Positions 1 through 5,497 of a stretch of DNA of 11,765 nucleotides are shown piece by piece. Source of the stretch: JAWVYT01 sp964605205. Lineage in GTDB: Bacteria > Gemmatimonadota > Gemmatimonadetes > Longimicrobiales > RSA9. The stretch is from positions 1-11,765 of the forward strand of contig CAZSBL010000111.1 of NCBI GenBank assembly GCA_964605205.1, given 5' to 3'. Position 1 is the stretch's first letter; every line of letters starts with the position of its first letter. The notes beneath the pieces are model-generated. The model was not told the DNA's origin, ran no database searches, and worked only from the letters and a program-made list of their open reading frames with translations. Made by a program: the position numbers and the translations under genes.

Positions 1-368
1 TGCCGCTTCCGCGACCGCTTCCCCTGCAGCGCGCTGTTCACCGCCACCCGGTGCAGCCAGGTGCCAAAGGCGCTGTCTCCCCGGAACGTCGGCAGCGCCC
101 GGAACGCCCGGATCCACGCCTCCTGGGCCCAGTCCTCGGCCAGGGCGTCGGTGCCGGCGATACGGCGCACCACGGCGTACACTCTCGGCGCGTAGCGTCG
201 GTAGAGTGTGTGCATCGCCGCCTCGTCACCCTGCTGTGCCTGGCGGACCAGGGTCTGTTCGGCCGTGCCGTCCACGTCTCGTCGTTCGGTGGAATCGTTG
301 GTGTCGCCCTTGGGATGCGGCCAGCGGCCGGGAGGGTTGCACCGCGCCGTCGGCCCCGTCGCTGGCAT
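1..368 (-). CDS. ECF-type RNA polymerase sigma factor, partial (C-terminus beyond left edge)
   Basis: This is the N-terminal 122 codons of a sigma-70 family extracytoplasmic-function sigma factor, which directs RNA polymerase to stress or envelope promoters. Residues about 37-112 look like sigma region 2: a helix with LVRQAQQGDEAAMHTLYRRY, then the -10 recognition part AEDWAQEAWIRAFRALPTF, then GTWLHRVAVN. Region 4 would lie outside the window. The chosen start is the ATG at 366-368, the first start after an in-frame TAG that directly precedes it. A GTG at 273-275 (codon 32) would drop a poorly conserved, proline-rich leader and is a real alternative. Neither start has a good Shine-Dalgarno. 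The gene diverges from thrC across a 58-base gap. No anti-sigma gene is visible, but it could lie further left. The family call is secure from the region 2 pattern; the regulon is unknown. Confidence 0.85.
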   Translation of the reverse strand, partial: MPATGPTARCNPPGRWPHPKGDTNDSTERRDVDGTAEQTLVRQAQQGDEAAMHTLYRRYAPRVYAVVRRIAGTDALAEDWAQEAWIRAFRALPTFRGDSAFGTWLHRVAVNSALQGKRSRKR

Positions 369-426
369 CTACAGGTCTGCAAGCTATCTTGCTTCCCACA
401 CCATGCACACATAGCCCACCGATACC
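369..426. promoter_or_regulatory. Divergent intergenic gap with inverted repeat GCAAG-CTAT-CTTGC
   Basis: These 58 bases must hold the promoters of both the leftward sigma factor gene and rightward thrC. A perfect 5-bp inverted repeat with a 4-base spacer lies at 379-392. A weak rightward promoter could be read as TTGCTT (389-394) with a 17-base spacer and TAGCCC (412-417), but its -10 is poor. The inverted repeat overlaps that -35, so it could be an operator, or it could be chance. No ribosome binding site precedes thrC. Confidence 0.25.
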
Positions 427-1605
427 ATGACGGATATCACGCTGCTGGCGCCCCCCGGTGCCGCCTACCTGGAGTGCGGGATGTGCGGCGCCGCCTACGC
501 CGACACGGAGACGCCCTGGCGCACTTCGCCGTGCTGTGAGAAGCCGCTGCTGGCTCGCTACGAGCTGGCCCCGCTCCGGGGACGGTTCACCCCGGCGGCG
601 CTGGTGCAGCGGGCGCCTACGCTCTGGCGCTACGCGGAGGTGCTGCCAGTCCGGGCGCCGGAGTACCGGATCACCCTCGGTGAAGGGTTCACGCCGCTCC
701 TCGATGCGCCCCGGCTCGCCGAGGCGCTGGGGCTGGAGCAGGTGTGGGTGAAGGACGAGGGGCAGAACCCGACGGGCAGCTTCAAGGCCCGGGGTCTGGC
801 GCTGGCGGTGTCGCGGGCGAAGGAGGTCGGGATGGAGGCGGTGGCGCTGCCCACGGCCGGGAACGCGGGCTCGGCGGCGGCGGCGTACGCGGCGGCGGCG
901 GAGATGGCGTGCCACGTGGCGGCGCCGAAGGACACACCTCGACCGATCGTGGCGGAGATGCGGGCGTTGGGGGCGGAGCTGGAACTCATCGACGGGCTGA
1001 TCACGGACGCCGGGAAGATGATCGCGCGGGGCGCCGAGGAGCACGGCTGGTTCGACGTCTCCACGCTGAAGGAGCCGTACCGGGTGGAAGGGAAGAAGAC
1101 GATGGGGTACGAGCTGTTCGAGCAGCTTGGCCGGCTGCCGGACGTGATCGTCTATCCCACCGGCGGCGGTACGGGGCTGGTGGGGATGTGGAAAGCGTTC
1201 GACGAGATGGAGGAGCTGGGCTGGATCGGGTCGGAGCGGCCCCGGATGATCAGCGTCCAGAGCACGGGGTGCGCCCCGATCGTGCGGGCGTGGGAGGCGG
1301 GCGCCGAGAGCGCCGAGCCGTGGATCGACGCCGAGACGTACGCCTCCGGGCTTCGGGTCCCGTCGGCCATCGGTGACTTCCTGATCCTGCAGGCGATCCG
1401 GGCGTCCGGCGGGGCGGCCATCGCCGTATCCGACGAGGCCATGGCCGAGTGGGTGGACACCATCGGCGCCACCACCGGGGTGTTCGCGACGCCGGAAGGC
1501 GGCGCCACGGCGGCCGCCATTCCCATCATGCTGGAGCGAGAGCTGATCCGTGTGGACGAAGCGGTGGTCCTCTTCAACACCGGCAGCGGACTGAAGTACA
1601 CCTAG
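427..1605 (+). CDS. thrC: Threonine synthase (PLP-dependent)
   Basis: This enzyme converts O-phosphohomoserine to L-threonine in the cytoplasm, the last step of threonine biosynthesis. The 392-residue protein is a fold-type II PLP enzyme. It has an N-terminal rubredoxin-like knuckle (C17, C20, C36, C37), typical of thrC in many bacteria and archaea. The PLP lysine is expected at K120 in NPTGSFKARG. The PLP phosphate loop is PTGGGTG (244-250). Further family signatures are TAGNAGSAAAAYAA (143-156), EPYRVEGKKTMGYE (216-229) and the C-terminal NTGSGLK (384-390). The length is normal for the short class of the family. The start is the first ATG that keeps the whole cysteine knuckle; no Shine-Dalgarno precedes it. 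The next gene follows after 2 bases. Threonine dehydratase is the main alternative, but the zinc-knuckle N-terminus and EGKKTMGYE favour threonine synthase. Confidence 0.93.
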   Translation: MTDITLLAPPGAAYLECGMCGAAYADTETPWRTSPCCEKPLLARYELAPLRGRFTPAALVQRAPTLWRYAEVLPVRAPEYRITLGEGFTPLLDAPRLAEALGLEQVWVKDEGQNPTGSFKARGLALAVSRAKEVGMEAVALPTAGNAGSAAAAYAAAAEMACHVAAPKDTPRPIVAEMRALGAELELIDGLITDAGKMIARGAEEHGWFDVSTLKEPYRVEGKKTMGYELFEQLGRLPDVIVYPTGGGTGLVGMWKAFDEMEELGWIGSERPRMISVQSTGCAPIVRAWEAGAESAEPWIDAETYASGLRVPSAIGDFLILQAIRASGGAAIAVSDEAMAEWVDTIGATTGVFATPEGGATAAAIPIMLERELIRVDEAVVLFNTGSGLKYT

Positions 1606-1607
1606 CC

Positions 1608-2579
1608 ATGGCCCGCCGTCGCCTCCCGCGCTTCGACCGCCGCTGGCTCATCGGGCTGGCGGTGGTGGTGGCGGTGGTGTTGGTGGTGCGAGCGCTCCCC
1701 GAGCGGGTGCCCGACCCAACGCTCCACCTGGTGGCGCTGGGCCCCGAGGGCACGTTCCACGACACGCTCGATGTGCCTGCCGCATGGCGGGACAACACGG
1801 GTGACGAGGTGCGGGTGCCGCTGGTGCTGGGCGTACGGAGCGCAGGTGAGCGGGCGGCCCGGCCGGAGCGGCTCACGCTGAGCCTGCCCGCCCAGTACCG
1901 GCTGTCGGATGCGGAGGGGCGGCTGGTCCCGTCCCTCGAGGCCGGCTCCCCGCTGGTCCGGTACGTCGTGGAGCCGGGGCTCGGCCCCGTCCAGCCGGAG
2001 CGCCTGCCCGCCCTCCTGCCCGCCCTCGACACGGTGTGGCTCGAGGTGATCCTCCCTGCCGTCCACTGCGTGACGCTCGGAGACTCGGTACCCGAGTTCA
2101 TCCCTGCGCCGCCGCCGCCGGTGTCGACGCTGCGGGACGTGCGCATCTTCTTCTCCTTCGAGGGCGGCGACCTCAGACAGCGTCGGACCGGCACCCTTAC
2201 GGTGCGGCTCGACAGCGCGCTCCTGGACGTCGAGATGCCGCCGCCACCTCCGTCGTACCCGGTGGTGGTGGACACGGCCCCCGTGGAGGTGGGCCCGATG
2301 CGCTTCGTCGGGAGCCGGATGGCCGAGTGCGGCGAGCCGCAGAACCCGAGGCCGATGCGGAGCACGCTCTGGCGCACGGAGACGGGTGGGCGCGTGATCC
2401 TGCTGGGGCAGGGTGGCACGGTGCGGAAGCGGCTGTACGACCTGGATGGCGACGGAGTGGTGGAGCGTGAGAGCTGGGACGCCGATGGCGACGGCACCTT
2501 CGAGTCGACCCGGCGCGCGGAGCTGCCGATCCCGGAGTTCCTCCTCCCCCTGGCCGCCGCCACCGACACCACCGGCTAG
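1608..2579 (+). CDS. Membrane-anchored protein of unknown function with EF-hand-like loops
   Basis: I do not recognise this 323-residue protein. It begins with a basic stretch (MARRRLPRFDRR) and one hydrophobic segment at about 13-29, so it is probably anchored in the inner membrane with a periplasmic body. The middle is rich in beta-type sequence and has two proline runs (P168-P171 and P211-P215). Near the C-terminus two adjacent Dx[DN]xDG loops occur: DLDGDGVVERES (278-289) and DADGDGTFESTR (291-302). They resemble the calcium loops of EF-hand or thrombospondin type-3 repeats, although neither ends in the usual acidic position 12. C154 and C241 could form a disulfide. The ATG lies 2 bases after the thrC stop, so translation is probably coupled to thrC. 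No functional link to threonine synthesis is evident. Base use matches thrC. Confidence 0.75.
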   Translation: MARRRLPRFDRRWLIGLAVVVAVVLVVRALPERVPDPTLHLVALGPEGTFHDTLDVPAAWRDNTGDEVRVPLVLGVRSAGERAARPERLTLSLPAQYRLSDAEGRLVPSLEAGSPLVRYVVEPGLGPVQPERLPALLPALDTVWLEVILPAVHCVTLGDSVPEFIPAPPPPVSTLRDVRIFFSFEGGDLRQRRTGTLTVRLDSALLDVEMPPPPPSYPVVVDTAPVEVGPMRFVGSRMAECGEPQNPRPMRSTLWRTETGGRVILLGQGGTVRKRLYDLDGDGVVERESWDADGDGTFESTRRAELPIPEFLLPLAAATDTTG

Positions 2580-2671
2580 CTCCTGGGCGCGTCCGCCCGC
2601 GGGGTCGAGGAACGCAAGTTGCCCATCGGTAATCCCGGGTACACCAGACCGCAGGCCGAGCAGAGGAGACC
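2580..2671 (+). promoter_or_regulatory. Leader region of the DksA-like/archease/rtcB operon, with strong RBS
   Basis: This 92-base gap is the only non-coding DNA ahead of the four-gene unit. AGAGGAG at 2662-2668 is a clear Shine-Dalgarno just before the ATG at 2672. A 5-bp GC hairpin (GGGCG 2585-2589, CGCCC 2594-2598) follows the upstream stop but has no T-run, so it is a doubtful terminator. Promoter candidates are only weak: TTGCCC (2619-2624) with a short 15-base spacer to TACACC (2640-2645), or an ECF-like GGAAC at 2609-2613. I cannot choose between them. Confidence 0.35.
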
Positions 2672-3091
2672 ATGAAGAAAGCGGAGCGCGAGCGGATCGA
2701 GGAGCGGCTCCTGGAGGAGCGGAAGGAGCGGATCGAGATCCTGGCGGAGATCGACGAGCGGTTCCAGGAGCGCCTCGAGCAGGGCGATGATGGCCTCACC
2801 AAGTACCCTCTGCACATGGCCGACGAGGGGACCGACACCATGGAGGAGGAGAAGGAGTTCCTCCTGGCCCACGCCGAGGGTGAGCAGCTGATGGAGATCG
2901 ACGAGTCGCTGCGCCGCCTCTACAAGGAGCCGGAGAAGTTCGGCGTGTGCGAGAGCTGCGGCGAAGAGATCGGGGTGGAGCGCCTCGCCATGGTTCCCTG
3001 GGCCAAGCTGTGTATCACGTGCAAGCGGGACGCGGAGGAGGCGCCGGCCCCGGACCGCGAGGCCGCGGCCGAGGAGGCCGGCGAGGCGTGA
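2672..3091 (+). CDS. DksA/TraR family C4 zinc-finger protein
   Basis: Family members bind RNA polymerase through the secondary channel and alter promoter choice, often in stress or starvation. The 139-residue protein has a charged N-terminal helix (about 1-36), a tip region HMADEGTDT (48-56) and a return helix (about 57-85). The C4 zinc finger has C93-x2-C96 and C114-x2-C117, with the typical ICxxC spacing in LCITCK. The tip resembles the H-x-A-D-x-G-[TS]-[ED] pattern of short TraR/YteA-like proteins more than the DxxDxA tip of E. coli DksA, so RNA polymerase effects may differ. The C-terminus is an Ala/Glu-rich tail. The start is fixed by the AGAGGAG ribosome site. The stop codon overlaps the GTG of the next gene, making it the first gene of a coupled unit with archease and rtcB. 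Confidence 0.87.
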   Translation: MKKAERERIEERLLEERKERIEILAEIDERFQERLEQGDDGLTKYPLHMADEGTDTMEEEKEFLLAHAEGEQLMEIDESLRRLYKEPEKFGVCESCGEEIGVERLAMVPWAKLCITCKRDAEEAPAPDREAAAEEAGEA

Positions 3092-3315
3092 CCGGCTGGC
3101 TCTTCGCCGCCGCCGCCGTCCTGGTGGCCGGGGCGTGGTGGGCGAATCGACGCCGGCTCCGCCGGATGCGGGACCAGGCGTTGAGCGAGGCCGACATCCG
3201 CCGGATCGAGGCCAGCGGCCGGGTCGAACGCGACGAGCCCCTCGACCTCGACGAGGCCGCCGAAGAGGAGGAGCGCTTCTGGAGCGAGACCTGGGACGAA
3301 CCGGAGCCGCTGTGA
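3088..3315 (+). CDS. Small single-pass membrane protein, unknown function
   Basis: This is a 75-residue protein that I do not recognise. An N-terminal hydrophobic helix (about 2-19, TGWLFAAAAVLVAGAWW) is followed by a strongly basic patch NRRRLRRMR (20-28). A hydrophilic tail ends very acidic (residues 47-74 hold many Asp and Glu). The basic patch next to the helix predicts that the tail lies in the cytoplasm. The GTG start shares GTGA with the stop of the DksA-like gene, and GAGGAGG at 3071-3077 can serve as its ribosome site. Its own stop shares GTGA with the start of the archease gene. The two 4-base overlaps are the best evidence that it is a real gene: the frame is otherwise small and lies in GC-rich DNA. 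A role in bringing the RNA-repair proteins to the membrane is speculation. Confidence 0.7.
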   Translation: MTGWLFAAAAVLVAGAWWANRRRLRRMRDQALSEADIRRIEASGRVERDEPLDLDEAAEEEERFWSETWDEPEPL

Positions 3316-3803
3316 CCGACCCGAACGACGGATACGAAGGGATCACCTTCCTCGATCACACCGCCGATGTGGGGATCGACCTCGAGGCCCCGTCGCTGGA
3401 GCTCCTCTTCCACCGGGCCGCCGTGGGGATGCTGGCGCTGCTGCAGGGGCTCGACGACGAGGAGCCCGGAGCCGCGTCGTTGTCCGAAGCTGACGGGGCG
3501 TCCGACCGTTCGGGGCTCGAGGACGCCCGGGGCGTGGAGGTGCTCTCCATGGAGCTCGAGGCCGAGGACGCCCCCGCGCTCCTGGCCGACTGGCTGCGGG
3601 AGCTGCTCTTCCTCCACGAGACCCGCCACGCCGACTACGCGCGGGCCACCTTCGACCGCCTCGGGGAGACGGTGCTCGAGGCCCGGCTCGAGACGGAGCC
3701 GGCGGCACCGGCCGTGCGGGAGATCAAGGGCGTGACCTACCACGAGCTGGGGGTCGAGCGGACCGAGGGCGGCTGGGCGGCGCGAGTCATCTTCGACGTG
3801 TAG
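3312..3803 (+). CDS. Archease (RtcB activator)
   Basis: Archease is the protein cofactor of the RNA ligase RtcB. It speeds up guanylylation of RtcB and allows multiple turnovers, and it acts in the cytoplasm. The 163-residue protein has the family N-terminal motif LDHTADVG (14-21), with H16 and D19 as likely metal ligands. Near the end come KGVTYHELGVE (139-149) and the terminal VIFDV (159-163), whose Asp is also conserved in the family. Most archeases are about 140 residues. The extra length here is an acidic, low-complexity stretch at about 47-75. The GTG start (3312-3314) overlaps the previous stop by 4 bases; no other start keeps the N-terminal motif so close to the N-terminus. rtcB follows 26 bases later, and this pairing strongly supports the call. 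Confidence 0.92.
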   Translation: MTDPNDGYEGITFLDHTADVGIDLEAPSLELLFHRAAVGMLALLQGLDDEEPGAASLSEADGASDRSGLEDARGVEVLSMELEAEDAPALLADWLRELLFLHETRHADYARATFDRLGETVLEARLETEPAAPAVREIKGVTYHELGVERTEGGWAARVIFDV

Positions 3804-3829
3804 GTGCAGGAGAGCCACGGAGGATCACC

Positions 3830-5278
3830 ATGAGTGAGCTGCAGGTCGAGCAGATCGACGCTTTCCGCTGGCGGGTCCCGAAGCAGGGCGGGATGCGCGT
3901 GGAGGGGCTGATCTTCGCCAGCGACACGCTGATGGAGGACATCCGGAGCGATGAGGCCGTGCAGCAGGTGGCCAACGTGGCGCACCTGCCCGGGATCGTG
4001 GGTCGCTCCATCGGGATGCCCGACATCCACTGGGGCTACGGCTTCCCCATCGGCGGGGTAGCCGCGTTCGATCCCGAGGAGGGCGGCGTGGTGAGCCCCG
4101 GCGGCGTGGGCTACGACATCAACTGCGGCGTGCGGCTGCTGCGAACGAAGCTGACCGCCGACGACGCGCGGGAGCGGCTCGGTCGCCTGATGGACCGCTT
4201 CTACGACCGGATCCCGGCGGGCGTGGGCCAGGGCTACGACCGGTTCAAGCTCTCGGCCTCCCAGATCCGGGACGTGCTGGAGCGGGGCGCCGAGTGGACC
4301 CTCGACGAAGGCTACGCCACCGAGTCCGACCTGGCGCACATGGAGGCCGGCGGCCGGATCGACGGCGCCGACCCCGACGAGGTCAGCGACCGGGCGATCC
4401 AGCGGGGCCGCGACCAGCTCGGGACCGTGGGCTCCGGGAACCACTTCATCGAGCTCGGCTACGTGGACGAGGTCTACGACGATGGGGCGGCCCGGCGTCT
4501 CGGGCTCGAGGCCGACACCGTGACCGTCTTCATCCACTCCGGCTCCCGGGGGCTCGGCTACCAGGTCTGCGACGACTACCTCCAGGTCATGATGGACTCG
4601 GTGAAGCGCCACGGCATCGACCTGCCCGACAAGCAGCTCGCGTGCACCCCCCTCGACTCCCCCGAGGCCGACCGCTACATGGGCGCCATGAGCGCCGCCG
4701 CCAACTACGCGTTCGCCAACCGCCAGATGATGAGCTACCGGGTCCGCGAGGCGTTCGCCGCCGTCTTTGACCGGCCGTGGGAGGAGCTCGGGATCGGCCT
4801 GGTCTACGACGTGGCCCACAACATCGCCAAGTGGGAGACCCATGAGGTGGACGGGCGGGAGCGACGGCTGTGCGTCCACCGGAAGGGCGCCACCCGCGCC
4901 TTCCCGCCCCGCCACCCCGAGCTGCCCGACGCCTACACGGACCTGGGCCAGCCCGTCTTCATCCCCGGTGACATGGGCCGCTACTCCTACGTGCTCCTCG
5001 GTACCGACGGCGCCTACAGCGAGACCTTCGGCTCCACCTGCCACGGCGCCGGCCGCCGCATGAGCCGACGCCAGGCCAAAAAGACCGCCAAGGGCCGGGA
5101 CCTGCGCCGCGAGTTCGGAGACCGGGGGATCGAGGTCCGGGCCTCCTCCTTCGGCACCGTGGCCGAGGAGATCCCCGAGGCGTACAAGGACGTGGCCAAC
5201 GTGGTCGACGTGGTCGATGCCGCGGGGATCGGGCGGAAGGTGGTGCGGCTGCGGCCGTTGGGGGTGTTGAAGGGCTGA
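3830..5278 (+). CDS. rtcB: RNA-splicing ligase RtcB (GTP/Mn-dependent tRNA ligase)
   Basis: RtcB joins RNA 2',3'-cyclic phosphate or 3'-phosphate ends to 5'-OH ends, using GTP and Mn2+. In bacteria it serves RNA repair, for example of cleaved tRNA or rRNA. The 482-residue protein matches the long archaeal/bacterial RtcB class in length. Metal ligands appear in place: D96 and C99 (GYDINCGVRLL), H205 (GSGNHFIE), H236 (FIHSGSRGLGYQ) and H330 (YDVAHNIAKWE). The histidine that takes the GMP is expected at H405 in STCHGAGRRMSR. RKGATRAFPP (351-360) is another family signature. There is no intein. GGAGG at 3819-3823 is a good ribosome site for the ATG at 3830. No rtcR or rtcA is nearby, so the sigma-54/RtcR control known in E. 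coli is not seen here; expression is probably tied to the upstream DksA-like gene. Confidence 0.96.
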   Translation: MSELQVEQIDAFRWRVPKQGGMRVEGLIFASDTLMEDIRSDEAVQQVANVAHLPGIVGRSIGMPDIHWGYGFPIGGVAAFDPEEGGVVSPGGVGYDINCGVRLLRTKLTADDARERLGRLMDRFYDRIPAGVGQGYDRFKLSASQIRDVLERGAEWTLDEGYATESDLAHMEAGGRIDGADPDEVSDRAIQRGRDQLGTVGSGNHFIELGYVDEVYDDGAARRLGLEADTVTVFIHSGSRGLGYQVCDDYLQVMMDSVKRHGIDLPDKQLACTPLDSPEADRYMGAMSAAANYAFANRQMMSYRVREAFAAVFDRPWEELGIGLVYDVAHNIAKWETHEVDGRERRLCVHRKGATRAFPPRHPELPDAYTDLGQPVFIPGDMGRYSYVLLGTDGAYSETFGSTCHGAGRRMSRRQAKKTAKGRDLRREFGDRGIEVRASSFGTVAEEIPEAYKDVANVVDVVDAAGIGRKVVRLRPLGVLKG

Positions 5279-5484
5279 CGGCTTTTCCCCGGGGGAGGCC
5301 TTGCCGGGGGCCGACGCTTCTGGTGGGGCAGGATTCGCGGCGCCGCATCGCTCCAGCACTCTCTTCCCCCGCAAACTCCTCATCCCCGCATCGGGACGAC
5401 CGACCAAGCCAGAATCCTCCGCCGCGAAGCCTGCATCGCACGGATCATCCCCTCATCAGCCTGTCGAGGCCGTAGCGTTTGCCC
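5279..5484. other. Intergenic region with possible hairpin after rtcB
   Basis: I see no convincing gene in these 206 bases. Just after the rtcB stop, CCCCGG (5287-5292) can pair with CCGGGG (5304-5309) around an 11-base loop. There is no T-run after it, so it is a weak candidate for a terminator. A 10-bp palindrome GCGGCGCCGC lies at 5337-5346. The stretch from about 5375 to 5460 is somewhat less GC-rich than the genes around it and probably leads into the promoter of the next gene. Confidence 0.3.
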
Positions 5485-5490
5485 TACAAT
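5485..5490 (+). promoter_or_regulatory. Likely -10 element (TACAAT) of the aminopeptidase P gene
   Basis: TACAAT matches the sigma-70 -10 consensus TATAAT at 5 of 6 positions and stands out in GC-rich DNA. It lies 7 bases before the ATG at 5498, so transcription would begin at or next to that ATG, giving a leaderless message. No good -35 is found 16-18 bases upstream, and no Shine-Dalgarno precedes the gene, which fits a leaderless start. Confidence 0.5.
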
Positions 5491-5497
5491 GCCGCCC

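Noticed and set aside
51..539. Plus-strand open frame across the sigma factor gene and thrC start
   Set aside because: The minus strand here encodes a clear sigma region 2, and the plus frame collides with the thrC start in another frame.
1655..1692. GGT/GTG-rich short repeat, considered as a microsatellite or regulatory repeat
   Set aside because: It simply encodes the Val-rich TM helix of the unknown anchored protein through repeated GTG and GCG codons.
5287..5309. Rho-independent terminator after rtcB
   Set aside because: The 6-bp stem has a large loop and is not followed by a T-run, so I list it only as a possible hairpin and not as a terminator.
3737..5407. Minus-strand open frame of 556 codons opposite rtcB
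   Set aside because: The plus strand encodes RtcB with every catalytic motif intact. The antisense product is Val/Gly/His-rich without any recognisable feature.
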